DNA of 64,000 bases, taken from contig NC_079505.1 of assembly GCF_030052815.1 (NCBI RefSeq), positions 1 through 64,000 on the forward strand, written 5' to 3'. The stretch is from Hevea brasiliensis. Lineage: Eukaryota; Streptophyta; Magnoliopsida; Malpighiales; Euphorbiaceae. The notes beneath the pieces are model-generated. The model did no database searches. It saw only the letters and a program-made list of their open reading frames with translations, and was not told where the DNA came from. A program made the translations under genes and the position numbers. This document shows, piece after piece, positions 22,216-35,431 of the stretch; position 1 is the stretch's first letter; every line of letters starts with the position of its first letter.

Positions 22216-25200
22216 TGAACCACTGGATATTTGACAATATGCAAACTCTGAGCTTTTTTTCCAGTTCGTTTTACAAACTTCGAGCATTACTTGAAGTTTG
22301 TCATTTTCCATCAGTACCCCTTGCAGCTACCACTTTAGCTCCTGCAAACTATGATTCAGAGGGGATATACGGCGTCATTTTAAAGCGAATTTTATTAACC
22401 CTTCTTATTTCTTATGTTTAAACAATATAGGATAATTAAATCTCTTAAAATTAAATTAAATTATTTTAACTATAAAATTATATAATATTTATTATTTTAA
22501 AATAATAAATACTATATTAATCCTTTTCTTTTTTTTTTAACATATGCTACAATAAATAATTTATAATGTGTAATTATTTTATATATATATATTAAATATT
22601 AAATTTAATTACAATAAAATTTAATAATAATTAATATTAATTAGTATAATATATATTACTGTTTAAAATTTTTCATATCAATTATTTTATTATTCTTATC
22701 AATTTTTTTTTTACATTTTTAACTTTTATCAAATTATAGGATAAAATTTCTTAATATATGATAATTCTACCTTTGTAACCGTTATAGTAAAAGTTATTGA
22801 ATTGAGTATAGCCTAAATTAATTTAACAACTGAAAATATATCACTTATTTAATAGAATTAAATTTAAGACTCATTCTCTCCATCCCCTGCATAAAAAATA
22901 ATACTATAATTGACTTATTTTTTAAAATTAATTATTCTTATTTACAATTCTTTCAAATTTTAATTATTAGTATATATATATATATATTGGTTTATATAAT
23001 TATATACATATACTTAAAATTAACTAATTATATAAATGACTCTAGTAAATAAAATTTTTAGGTCAACCATTGGTTAGGTCCAATACAGTATTAATTTAGG
23101 AAAAAAAATATAATTACACTCAATATTTACATATTTTAAATGAATCAATGCTAAAAAGTATAATCATAGAGTATAGTTAAACTAAAACAAAAATTAAGTG
23201 TGTCAGTATTATAAAAATTTATTGAATGCATAATAAAGATAAAAAAAAAATTAAATATTTCACATTATTTACATCATAATAAAGTGATAAAATTATTTGA
23301 GCCAATAATTAAAATAATTAAAAAAAAAATGATAGTATTCTTTCAGGGTTGAAGAATAAAAAAATTGGAGCACAAGGAAAACTACTTTTTTGAGAAAAAT
23401 ATAAAGTATTTATTCATAAAGATGAGATTAAAAAAAAATTGAAAAAAAGGCGAGAAGGATATGGGAGGTTATATAATTTTACTTTTTTTTTTTTACACAC
23501 TTATGCAATTAATCTTATTTATATATATATATCAAAACTCAATTATGAGTTCCTATTTCAACAATAATATTGTAGAAATTTTATTAGTTATTTTTTTCCT
23601 CTTTCCTTTTTATTTTAATTGGTTGAGTCCTCTCAATTTCTATCTTCAATTTTTTTTATTATAATATTTAATTTTAAAATTTTTTTCTCAATTTTTATAT
23701 AAAAGATCGAGTGTTCGATTCTTATACATAAAGAAAATTTTTACTGAAAATTTTTACTAAAATTAAAATTGTTCTTATTTATTATGTTTAGTTAAATCTC
23801 TTAAAATTAAATCAAATTATTTTAACTATAAAATTATATAATATCTATTATTTTAAAATTATATAAATACATTTTTAGATATAAGATATCACATGTATGT
23901 GGGTCCCAAAACTATCCAAAAAGACTAAAGACCGTCGTCGTTCCATCAGTACACCTTTCACCAGCCACTTTAGCTGCTGCGAACTTTGACTGCGAACTTT
24001 GACTTAGAGGGGATATTGGACGCTTGATCACTGACGCGCTAAAGCAGCTGCTCTCTGGAAATCTCTTCATGGAATTTAAGTTTTTTTTTGCCTTTGTTGT
24101 AATTAAATAATAGTGGCAATAATTTATTTATTTTTACAATATTTTATTTATATTTTTATTTTTTTTTTTCTAAATGAAGTGTTGTCTATAACTGAAAAAA
24201 TGAAAATGATATAAAATAACTTCTTAAGGGATTTAGAAAATTAAGAGTTATTTTTATTTAATTATACTTTTTATTAGATTGTATTTATTCTAAATTTTAA
24301 TTTTCATTTAATAGTTATTACCATTTTATAATTATTTATTTAATGACCAAAAAATGTTTTTATAACTTCTTAAAAAATTATTTTTTAATAAATATTTGAT
24401 ATTTTAAATTTCTATCTAGTTTTCATTTATTTTTTGAGATTTCATATCAAAATTCATTATTTTTAATTATTTTAAATTTAATTGAAATATTTAAAGTCTG
24501 ATCAACTTCCTAAATTTTTATTTTTAAGGTTTAATATTTATTTTAATGCATAAAAATTATTTTTATGAGTTTTAAGTCCTTGCCAATTGAGGGAAAAGAG
24601 AGGAAAAAAATATTAAAAGAAAATTAGAAGGAAAAAAAAAAATGACTTGTTTGTAAAAATTTTTGGATCTCCCAGCTAGAAAATTTTCTCAATAATAGCT
24701 CAAACAATAATACTTAACAAACATTAACATGGTTTTTGGTTCAACTCATCGCAACTTTTAGAATTCATTTAAAATGAATTTTATTGTTAGGTGTAACACA
24801 ACATAAAATACAAAATTCAATGGAATTCTATATAATTTGTATTTGATATAATTTCATAATTGAAATTTATGTGTATTCATTTCTTCAACTACTTTCAAGA
24901 GTAAAATTAAAAAATTATAAATTTCTACAAAATTTAAAAAAAAATTATACCTAATAAATTTATAACAATTAACAAACATATAAATCAACTAATAATATTA
25001 TAATAAATATAAAATAAATTCATGTGTTATAATATAAGAGATTTCTATAACAACATAAATAATGTAATGTCATTACTGAGTGCATAATAAATTTAAATAT
25101 TAAAAAGTTCAGAAAAACATAAAATATTTTATATAGATGTCTGTGCAAATTAATAGTAAATAGATAAAAAAATTAATTTATTATTTTCATTTTCTTTTAA

Positions 25201-25552
25201 ATTTTTTTTCCCGAATCCAACACAAATTTATCCTATATTAATTATAATGCGCTATCTATGATAACATGACATGCATATATTGGTTTGACATAAATGAACA
25301 CCTTAATTAATTTTAAGTAAAATTGATATATGGTTAAACAAAAGATGGAGTGGGAAAAAATTTTTTGAAAAGGGCATTTTTATTCATAAAATGTTATATA
25401 AATTTTGTGGAATCCATTTTAAACTATTCATTTTTCCACGCTTTGCACAAAATATTTATTATTTTACTTTAATAATATAATTTAATATATATTTCTCTAT
25501 ATGTTATATTTTCATAACCATATTTTAAAATTTTATGAATAATAAAAGTTTT
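22216..25552. other. AT-rich spacer with duplicated upstream fragments
   Basis: 22320-22500 and 23940-24060/23774-23870 share ACCACTTTAGCT, GAGGGGATAT and AAATCTCTTAAAATTAAAT blocks, and recur around 56935-57110. 23330-23480 is a copy of repeat B. No gene recognised. Confidence 0.55.
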
Positions 25553-26760
25553 AGTTAATTGTAATTTTATTTCAAGTGCTAATATATAAATTTTTTTAAT
25601 AATAATTTATATAATTTTGTATTTGATTATGTATCATTTAATTTTAAATTTTGAAATAAGTTCATTGATAGATTATTTTATGTTTTCTTTAAATTAGTTA
25701 TCATATACTAGTAATAGGATAAATAAAACAAAAAAATATAATTGTTATTATTAAAATTCTTAAATTTTAAATATAAGAAATGTTTTTAAAAGACAAATGT
25801 TTAAATTTCATAAATAATTTTCCACTAAATAATTATTTAAATATGTATTTTAACATACTTTTTATTAAAATAATTAACTCTTTCTAATCTAATTAAAATT
25901 TGAGTTAAATATTTACTTGATTATTTTTTTAATAAGGTAAGATTTTAGCAATCCAAATTCAAAAATATTTAAATACAAAATTGATTTTATTTCAAGTGTT
26001 AATATATAATTTTTTAATAGTAATTAATAATTTTATATTTAATAACATATCATTTAATTTTAAATATAGAAATAAGTTAATTAATATATTATTTTTTGAT
26101 TTTTTTAAATTAATTAATTTTGTTTCATATATCAACAAAATGATAAATAAAATTAAAAAAATATGGCGATTTTAAAATTATTATTATTAAAATTCTTAAA
26201 TTTTAAATATAAGAAATATTTTTAAGAATGAATGTTTAGATTTTCTAAATAATTTTCTAGTGAATAATTATTTATATATAGTAATATAATTTTTAAAAAA
26301 TAACTCACCCTTTTTCTAATCTAACCAATACTTAAATTAAAAAAAAATATATTATTTTTTAATAATTATTTTTTTAATCAAATAAAATTTTAGTAATTGA
26401 AATTTAAAAATATTTAAGTAAAAAAATTGATTTTATTTCAAGTATTAATATATAAATTTTCTAATAGTAGTGAATATAATTTTGTATTTGATAATATATC
26501 ATTTAATTTTAAATTTTGAAATAAATTAATTAATAGTTATCATATATTAGTAAAAGTACAAATAAAATAGAAGGAAAAGCACATATATCATATTGAAAAT
26601 TTTTATATTTAAATTGTTAATATTAAATTTTTAAATTTTAAACATAAGAATTTTTTTAAAGTAAATTTTTAAATTTCATAAATATTTTTCTAGTGAATAA
26701 TTATTTAAATATATATTAATATAAGTTTTAAAAATACATTCTCAAATTTCATAAATAATT
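25553..26760. repeat. AT-rich ~450-bp repeat, three units in tandem
   Basis: Units begin near 25565, 25980 and 26430 with a TTTTATTTCAAGTG(C/T)TAATATATAA motif. They continue through TATCATTTAATTTTAAAT, CTTAAATTTTAAATATAAGAA and CATAAATAATTTT. The order is the same in each, with small deletions. Related text occurs at 14180-14880. Confidence 0.7.
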
Positions 26761-26765
26761 TTTAA

Positions 26766-26768
<3 letters not shown>

Positions 26769-26834
<66 letters not shown>
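26769..26834. repeat. (AT)n microsatellite
   Basis: 33 uninterrupted AT units adjoining the last ~450-bp repeat. Confidence 0.95.
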
Positions 26835-26837
<3 letters not shown>

Positions 26838-27091
26838 ACAACTAATAATTAAAATAAAATATTTTTAAATAATTAAATAAGCAAACCACCTAATATTTTT
26901 TGTGTAATAAATATTTTTATATTTTAAATTTTAAATATTTTTTATAACTAATAATTAAAAGATAATAAAAAATTAATTAAAATGAAAATTTAAATATTCT
27001 ATACTATTTAAATTCTAAATATTTTATATTTTTAAATAAAATCGGCTTAAACAAGTGATATAATTTGTTAACTTATTTGTATGCTATAACT

Positions 27092-27122
<31 letters not shown>

Positions 27123-27703
27123 CCCTCAGAATTTTTATCTAATATTTTAAATTTAGATATTTTATACAACTAATAATTAAGAAGAAATATTTTTAAATGA
27201 TTAAATAAACAAATCATAACATATTTTTTTTCAATAAATATTTTTTATTTTTTAAATTTTAAATATTTTTATAAGTAATAATTAAAAGAAAATAAGAAGT
27301 TAGTTAAAATAAAAATTTAAATATTTTATACTTTTAAATTCTAAATATTATATTTTTAAATAAAATCAGTTTAAATAGATGACTTTTTTTGCCAAGTGTT
27401 ATATATGTCAGTAAATACTAATGACAACCGTATTAAAAGAAAAAGATAAATAACAAAATTTTAAATTACTTTCTTAAATAAGTGATATGATTTTATAAGT
27501 TTATTTTTATGCTTTAAATTTAATATATATATATATATATATATAATTCCCAAAATTAATTTTTTAAATTAAATATAAAAAATAAGTAATTCAAGATATT
27601 TCAAAATTAAACAAATCGAAGTTTAAGTTTTCACCGTTAAAGAATTCTAAGAAAAATGGGACTGAAAGTTTTACCTCCTCCATTGACACAAGCACAATAT
27701 ATA
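26835..27703. other. AT-rich spacer with an internal duplication
   Basis: 26835-27050 and 27140-27380 share ACTAATAATTAA, TTTTTAAAT(A/G)ATTAAATAA and ATAAAATC(G/A)G blocks, each followed by a (TA)n run. No gene. Confidence 0.5.
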
Positions 27704-28570
27704 TGTAACGCCCTTACTTTAGGTAGTCCGTACATTTTATTGTTTCGATGACTAATGTCTGTTCGGACAGCTAGGATGTCTGGAACTACACTCAAACTAG
27801 AGTGAAGAGGCATAAATTCACTGAATAAAGATCAAGAAAATTAAGGAAAAATAAAAAAAATGAATTGCAAATGAGTTAAACGAGCCGAAGTCACAGCGAT
27901 CGGTGACCTTACTGGGAATCGACTGCGAAGATAGTTGCTGACCCCACACTAGCGAGAAACCCTAAGAAATAATTTTTAGGACTTAATTAAAGGTTTACTG
28001 AGGTATAAATGATATTAAAAATGTCAAAGAAAATTCAAAAAAATTTATTAATCGGTACAAACCAAAAATAACCCGATAAGCTTAATGAATGGCATTTTAG
28101 TCATTTTAACCCCAGAGTTAAATTTTGACCTAAATGTCAATTAAAATGAGAGAGATTAAAACACATAAAATAAATTAAAATTATGAATTATGGTAGGAAA
28201 ATGAGAAAAGAAGGAAAAGAAAAAGAAATAGAAATTATTGCATAAGCATGATGCATAATGATATCATTTAAAATATTTGACCAATGGGAAATTAACAAAT
28301 AGTTATTAAGGGATAAGGAAGAGTTAAAAAGGAGATAAAACAAAATTAAAACGGTCATCTTCTTCATTTTCTTCACCATGGCCGAACCATTACTCTTCCA
28401 TGCTCCCACCGTTTTCACTTTCTCCTAGCTTGATTTCTCCCTACATCTCACCCCAAAACTCTAAACTCCCTTCAATAAAATTTATCCCCACACCATAAGG
28501 AGGAGTTTGGCTGCCAAGAAATGAAAGAATTTCAAAGTTTACACAAGTCAAGAAGTGATCAACAAGAGGT
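27704..28570 (+). mobile_element. 5' part of a chromovirus-type LTR
   Basis: It starts TGTAACGCCC at 27704 and shares blocks with the minus-strand LTR starting at 3212. A CAGCGATCGGTGACC motif (27896-27910) matches CAGCGATGGGTGACC near 29651. It stops abruptly where integrase sequence begins, so the rest of the LTR and all of gag, protease, RT and RNase H are deleted. Its start differs from the LTR at 29456, suggesting the two ends come from different subfamilies. Confidence 0.65.
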
Positions 28571-29464
28571 TAGTGCTCTAAAACATCTCTTTCAAGATTC
28601 TGAGGTAGTCTTCAGAGAGCCCTAGGAACTAGATTGAACTTCAATACGGCATTCCACCTACAGACAGATGGCCAGTCTGAGAGGGTAATTCAGATCTTGG
28701 AGGACATGCTACGGGCTTGTGTAATTGAGTTTGAGGACAATTGGGACACACACTTGCCTTTGATTGAGTTTGCTTACAACAACAGCTACCAATCAAGCAT
28801 TGGAATGCCTCCATATGAAGCTTTATATGGCAGAAAATGTAGAACCTCGTTGTGTTGGGATGAAGTGGGTGAAAGAAAGATGATTGCGCCCGAAATTATT
28901 CAGTAGACTGAGGAGAAAATCAGATTAATCAGAGATCGACTCCAAGCTGCATCAGACCATCAAAAGTCTTATATTGATTTGAAGAGAAGGGATATTGAGT
29001 ATACAGTGGGTGAGAAAGTATTCCTCAAGGTTTCCCCTTGGAAGAAAATTATGAGATTTGGCAGAAAGGGGAAACTGAATCTTCGTTTCATTGGGCCATA
29101 TGAGGTTCTGGAGAGAGTGAGTCCTTTGGCATATCGTTTGGCACTGCCTCCAGAGTTGGAGAAGATACATAACGTCTTCTATGTATCGATGTTGAGGAGG
29201 TATATATCTGACCCATCTCATGTACTACCAGTGAAAGAAATTAAAGTGAATCCAGACCTCACATATGAGGAAGAACCCATAGAGATTTTGGCTTATGAGG
29301 TGAAGCAGCTACGGAACAAGCAGATACCGTTAGTGAAGGTGCTGTGGAACCATCATTCAGGCCAGGAGGCTACTTGGGAACGAGAGGAGGACATGAGGAG
29401 ACAGCACCCACAGCTGTTTCGAGATGAAATTTATTTTAAGGGAGGGGAGGAGAATTGTAACACC
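28571..29464 (+). pseudogene. Tekay/Del-type integrase C-terminal half with chromodomain-like tail
   Basis: One reading frame runs through LGTRLNFNTAFHLQTDGQSE (end of the DDE core, with the catalytic-region glutamate), AYNNSYQSSIGMPPYEALYG, a GPYEVLERVSPLAYRLALP segment and the HNVFYVSMLRRY motif. It ends in a chromodomain-like stretch with EPIEILAYEVKQLRNK and VLWNHHSGQEATWE. These are typical of Ty3/gypsy chromoviruses. It lacks the integrase zinc finger and the first catalytic residues. In-frame stops occur at 28601-28603 and 28907-28909. The frame runs directly into the polypurine tract and LTR, as in intact relatives. Confidence 0.85.
29438..29455 (+). other. Polypurine tract
   Basis: AAGGGAGGGGAGGAGAAT stands immediately before the TGTAACACCC start of the LTR. 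It is the expected plus-strand primer site for reverse transcription. Confidence 0.8.
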
Positions 29465-32060
29465 CCTATTTGCGTAGCCTGGTATATTTTTACTGTTCCG
29501 GTGACCGGTGTCGGTCCGGACAATTAAGGAGATTAGAATCACATCTAAGACACCTAGATAAGCCCTGAATACAAATAATTAGTAATTGCTAGATAGTTAA
29601 GTATAAATAAGAAAAATAGAATACAAGAGGTTAAATGAGCCGGGAGTCACAGCGATGGGTGACCTTTCGGGGAAGTGACTGCGATGTCAGTCTTAACCCG
29701 AATTCTGAACCGAAAAATGTGACGCCGCGGTCCTGAGAACTATTGCGAACACAGTAGAAAAGAGAAAATCACAGAAAAGAATTGTTAAGCAGGTCAAATA
29801 ATTAGGTCAGGGATCCGGAAGAAATATGGAATAACTTGCAAACCGGATTGAACCAGCGAAGGGCAATTTGGTCAATTCACCCCTAGAGCTGACTCCTGAC
29901 CTAACTGTTCAATAAAATCGGAGAAATGAAAATTTTGGGATCGAAAATTAAATTAAAGAACTAATTAAAAAAATAAATGAAAATAGAAAAAGAGAAAAGA
30001 AAAGTTATTACATCACCATGATGAGCTCATATGTGACATCATAAATAATTTTAATTTTTCTACATAAATTGACCAAGTCAAAAGCATATGAAAGACATAA
30101 AATACATTAAAATTAAAATAGAAAAATCACTTCTTCTTCTCCAAATTTTCGGCAGCCACCACTCCCATAACCCACCATTTGCTCAACCTCCATTAACAAG
30201 CTTTTAAAGCTTGAATCACTTGATTCTATCCCATAAATTCCAACCCTAAATCCTAAAAAGCTTCCAATCTACACTAGACAAGGTGATTAAGCAAGAAAGA
30301 AAGAAGAAAAGAGGGGAAGAAATGAAGAATTAGAATTCAAGTGGAGGTATATAATTTAACTTGAAAATTTTAGCTTATTTGTTGTGTTTATGGCTTAATT
30401 AACCAAGAAAGTTACTTAAAATGAAAAGAAAACAATTGTTGGGGGAGGAATTGGGATTTCGGCCAGCCTAAGTGAGGTTAGGAATTGAGTGGTTTTGATG
30501 AAATTAAATGGCTAATTGAGGTAAATTAGTTGTATGGACAATATATGTACACTTTAATTTCATTGAATTACATAAATGAGTAATTAGGGTTCTTGGCATC
30601 TTGGAAAATTGGGAAAAATTTGTGGAATTTGTCAATTGATGCCATTGACCTTACTTGATTTGGGAAATTGTCAATTGTGACCATTTGTAGTGTGTGTGAA
30701 TTATTAGAACCAAGTTACAATTTGGATTGGTTAGTGATCAGATTCTGGCAGCTTGACCTAGGTCCCTTTCAGGGACTAAAACTGAAAATTTACCAACCCA
30801 ATTAGTGTGAGGCCAATTGGGAATGAAACTAAACACATAATGAACCATTTTTTATTCAGGAAGCATGCCCAAAAAATAACCATAGCCTATTGAACAATTA
30901 GGTCAAACTCGGGTGTAGTGCACTGCCACTGTACCAAAATGACCAAATAAATAGTGTTTGTTCATTTGGTTATAAATGGAGCTATACAGGTCCAAATGGC
31001 CTGATTTTTGTGGCATTAGAAAGGTATGACATAGCACTACAACTTTCATGAAGAACACCAACCCAAATTCTGCCCATAACCCAGTCATTTTGCCACCCAA
31101 AATTAGTGATTCAAAACTGCCATAACCAAATTAGGTGCCCAGAAATTCTAGGTTAGACCAATCCGGCCAGCCATGTTCAAATAGCCATAACTTGGGCTAA
31201 AAAACTCCAAATGAAGTGATTCAAAAAGAAAATTAAAGCTAAGATAATAAGGAACAAGTTTTATGAAGACCACTCCGCCAAATTCTAAGAGTAACATGAC
31301 CAATGGAATATTGCAAAACAGGACACCAAATCTGAAATTTTGAAATTTCACCTAAGAGACTTAAAATTTGAGGAAACAACTAAAACCAACAAATTAGGTA
31401 ACCAAAATGTGGTATGTGGGTGAAATTGAGATTTTCATACCTATTAAGCATGAGAAAGTCAATAATTTGACTTGAATAGTATCGTGAATAGTAACCCCAA
31501 AAGGCAAAATTTTAAGAACGTTAATTTAAGCATACTATGGCTCAAAATAAGTAATTGTGAAATTCTTTCGTAGATTTATTATAAATTGTGATATTAAAAC
31601 ACTGTAAAATTGTGTGTTCCAGTTGAAAAAAATACCGAAAAAGAACTCGAGACATCGAGTCAAGGCTTAGAGGCGACTCGCACAAGGTTTGTGCACAACA
31701 TAAAATTTGTCTTTAAATTTCTTTTACAATTGTATAAAATGAATTGTGATTTATTTTTATTGCAACTTTGTGATTGAAATGAACAAATTGTGTTGACCTA
31801 AATTGTTGTAAAGTTTAATTGTATGTGTTTGATTTGGCAATAAATGTTTAGTAAATTGCTAAGATAGTTTTGAAACCACAGTGTCATGACCATATATTTG
31901 AATGCCTCGCTAGCATGACTAGTGGGAGGAATTAGTTTTGAATTTTGATTCCCTCTCTGGCTGAAGTGTTAAGGTGTGTGCCAGTAGAGGAAGAAATTGA
32001 ATGGACACCCATAGATTGAGCTAGCTAGCCTTGAGATTCCTCATAAGCCTCTAGCTATTG
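29456..32060 (+). mobile_element. 3' LTR of the truncated chromovirus
   Basis: It starts TGTAACACCC after the polypurine tract. It includes a CAGCGATGGGTGACC block and a purine-rich stretch at 30290-30335. It continues with typical long spacer sequence to about 32040. No TG...CA end is recognisable; the sequence changes into Ogre ORF1 coding at about 32062. The LTR therefore appears cut at its 3' end by the junction with the next element. Confidence 0.65.
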
Positions 32061-32061
32061 A

Positions 32062-32862
32062 GATGAAGGTCATTTCTATCATGAGCTCGATAATGAAAAA
32101 GAATTGAAGATAGCTCACAAATCTTGGGAAAACATCACTATGATGGAAAGGTCGCCTAAAGGTCTGAGTGTCACGGGCGATTATCTAAAATGGAGGGCTG
32201 GCAGGGATCAAGGACACCTAACTACAAATCCAACCAAATTCGAAGGTAGCGACCCCCGTCGAAACATCCTTTCAGAAGAAGCTAGTGCTCGTCTGGCCGA
32301 CTCTCAATAAAGGGCGGATACTGAAAATCGACAATTACAAGAATGAATAAGACAGTTAGAGGACCAACAGCACATCCTCAGAAGAGAAGTAAAAAGGCTA
32401 AGGGAAGAAGCAATCACCGAAAAGACAGAGTTTGAGGAACAAGAAATGCGGTGGGAAAAGGAAAAGATCTCTCTCCAAGCTACAATAAAAGAAGCAGAAG
32501 TACAGAATGGCAAGCTTCAAGAGAGAATGGAATACCAGGAGATACTCATGGAAGAGTACAAACAAGAGAGCAAAAAGAAGAAGCTTGAACTGAAGGAGCA
32601 AGCACAGCTTATCAATGATATCCTGAGAGAATGTGCTAAAGAAAGGAAGGAAAAAGAAAGGCAAGTCACTCTCTATCAAGAGTTAAAAGAAAATGTTGAC
32701 CAGCTGGAAAGAATGATAGCACAGGGGAAACAAGAACTCTTACTTGAATCTGAGTATGCCATGAGGATATTCAACCCCGCCAGACAAGAAGAAAGGCTAT
32801 ATGAATATCTCAGGAAATGTCATTACATTATAAAGAATCTCCCTGAGCCTAGGCCAATGTAA
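32062..32862 (+). pseudogene. Ogre ORF1, C-terminal part with coiled coil
   Basis: A single frame starts at the junction with the chromovirus LTR. It passes through LKWRAGRDQGHLTTN and then a charged helical region of about 150 residues (EEQEMRWEKEKISLQA, LKELKENVDQLERM-like heptads). It ends RKCHYIIKNLPEPRPM at 32862. Two in-frame stops (TAA at 32308, TGA at 32347) sit where single C-to-T changes of CAA and CGA would produce them. The function of Ogre ORF1 is not established; the coiled coil suggests self-association. The N-terminal half is missing. Confidence 0.7.
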
Positions 32863-33265
32863 AGAATGCCATGTATGAATTATTCGATTAATGGAACAAC
32901 TCTGGGCCATTGTTTAGCAAAATTGTGAATGAATAGTGTGACTCCCGTAGGAACTCCCTCGCTAGGGTTATGCGAAAAGTTGGATGCGCCATATGGACAG
33001 GTATCATAGAGGCGCATTCGATCCAGTCATTCACCATCGGACTATCGAACAATGCCATGATAAAATTGATGCAATTATTCTTCTGCAGATTTCATTTTTG
33101 GCTCTCAGATGCCACCGTATCCTTTGTCCAAACTAGGACCTTTAAGTTTTTTTTTAAAAAACAAAGTTCGAAATTCATTAAAAGACCTTTTTTTACTCCC
33201 CACAGAAAATCAACATTGCTTCAAGCAAAGCAAGCCTAACCGAACGAGCTGTTCTACCAAGACGA
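32863..33265 (+). other. ORF1-gag spacer
   Basis: Non-coding leader between ORF1 and gag. A polypyrimidine-CAG acceptor-like site (TTCTTCTGCAG at about 33078-33088) could serve a spliced gag transcript. This is inference. Confidence 0.4.
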
Positions 33266-35431
33266 GTGTACTTAACAAGGTCACAAACAAGAAGGCTAAT
33301 GGAAGATCAGAAGCAAGTCCAGAATCTACAAGGACAGGTTTCTGAATTGAAAGACCAAGTCTCAGAGCTCATGAGACTAATGAGGGAGATGTCCCAAAAT
33401 AAGCCCGCCATGGAGCCCAACTTGCCACCACCTCTCCCACCTCCTACAACGGTTGATTCTCATCATGCTTCAACCTTTTTTACCTTCCAACCACCTATCC
33501 CGGATCCGACGATCACCGTTAATCCAACCCCCTTAAATAATGAACCACCTTTCTCCTATTACCCGGCTGTCCCAAATGCCGAGCCACACCCTTCAATCCT
33601 GATCCCTCCGGTTCATTCAGCCCCTCACTTCGCAACTGGGGGAATATCTCATATAGTAGAAGGAGAAAACAAGACAAGAGAAAATGAGAAATTATTTGCT
33701 CTAGATGAGAGATTAAGAGCAATAGAGGGATTGAATATGTATGGTTCAGTAGATGTATCGTCGCTAAGACTGGTACCGGATGTTGTGGTGCCACCCAAGT
33801 TCAAAGTCCCGGACTTCGACAAATACACCGGGAATTCAGACCCTCGCATTCACCTAGCCACTTATATTGCCAAAATGTCTGCCCTGACAGAAGACGATAG
33901 ACTCCTGGTTCACTTCTTTCACGAAAGTCTCTCTCGAGTAGCCTTGAGATGGTGTATTCAGTTGGACAGGAGCAAATTGCGCTCCTGGAAAGATTTGGCC
34001 GACGCTTTCTTGAAACAATACATGTTCAACTGTGACGTTGCCCCCACAAGGAGAGACCTCCAAAGCCTGGTGCAGAGAGACAGAGAAAGTTTCAAAGAAT
34101 ATGCCCAGAGGTGGAGAGAGAAAGCTGCAGAAGTGTATCCTCCAGTAACTGACAATGAGCTTTGCTCCCTGTTCATCGAGACATTGAAGGCTCCATACTT
34201 CAATCTGATGATTGGAAACACTTCCAATAGCTTCTCGGATATTATTCAAGCTGGAGAGAGGATTGAAGCCAATCTCTGGTTAGGACGATTGCAGAAGGTG
34301 ACTGAGAATCCTGCGAAGAAAAATGCCAGCTTTGGCAAAAAGAAAGAGGGTGACGTGCATTCCATCACGCGACAGAACAACCACTCCCCATTTACTCAGA
34401 ACAACTATCGGCCATATCCTCCTCATGGCTCAACAATTGCCAACATTCCAGCCCCTTTTCCAAATTATCCTCCTCCATGCCCACAGTATCCACCACCAAC
34501 AAACTACCAGCCCAGACCACCTCCTCAACCTACTCAACCAAAACCGCCCCAAAATAACCTAAGACCACAAAGAAATCCTGATCCACCTCTTCCCCTCCCA
34601 CTTAGCAAAATATACCGATACCTTGTCGGTATAAATCAAATAGTGCCGATCTCCCTCGACCCAATTCAGCCACCATACCCCAGGTGGTATGATGCCAGTG
34701 CCCGGTGTGAGTATCATGGAGGGGCACATGGACACTCGACCGATAATTGCGGGGCACTTAGGGGGAGGGTGCATGCTCTAATCAGAAATGGGTGGTTGAA
34801 AATCGAAGGGAACGGCTCCCTTCCCAATGTCCCCTCAAACCCATTGCCCAATCATGGTACGGGCAATGGCGTGAATATGATAGATTCAAAAGGAGAAGGG
34901 TCAACCTTGGGGGTAGATTAACTAACTCCTCACTTTGAGGAAATTTTTACAATGGCAGTAAGGGAAGGTTACCTCTACCCTCGAACACCAGAGCCTGAAA
35001 ATAATGCGGGATGCCCCTATCATGGAAGAACAGCTAACCACAAGCTGCAAAATTGTGAGGAGTTCAAACAAGAGGTCCAGAACTTACTGTCCCTCAAAGT
35101 CTTAAGATGCCAAGCAAGGTCGAAAATGGAGGGCAGAGTAAATATAGCTCGACTCGGCCAGATTGCCTCCACCTCCAATCACAGAATGACCTTCTCTACC
35201 CTAGCATCATCACCACCAGTAACAATCATCCGAACCCCGCCCCAGCTCCCAGTTACAAACACTCGTGCTGTGCCCTGGAACTATGATTTCCAAGTCTTCA
35301 CCCAAGGAGCATCGAGCAATACACCGGCTCCTAGCCTTGCCTCACCCTCAGCACCCCCTAAACCATGCTTCACTCCTCATGAGCACTTCAAGATGACTTA
35401 CGCCGGACCTTCCGGTAATGCTACTCCCTAA
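33266..35431 (+). pseudogene. Ogre gag polyprotein
   Basis: The frame begins with a coiled-coil N-terminus (QVQNLQGQVSELKDQVSEL), then a proline-rich linker. The retrotransposon gag core follows at about residues 170-360, including FDKYTGNSDPRIHL, LADAFLKQYMFN and YAQRWREKAAEV. After a second proline-rich region comes a zinc-knuckle-like CEYHGGAHGHSTDNC (about residue 480), and later CPYHGRTANHKLQNC (35010). A TAA at 34919 interrupts the frame, which continues in phase to 35431 and on into protease. The frame is open upstream of 33266 with no clear ATG; the first in-frame ATG is 33299. Gag packages RNA and forms the particle. Confidence 0.85.

Noticed and set aside
21693..22421. Plus-strand open frame of 242 codons
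   Set aside because: It runs through hairpins and a ~43-bp array, and the protein is a low-complexity repeat of one phrase. It is better explained as repeat-driven.
32042..32046. CATAA as a target-site duplication of the Ogre element, matching 49290-49294
   Set aside because: A five-base match in AT-rich DNA is expected by chance, and the left end of the element is missing, so a true duplication is unlikely to survive there.
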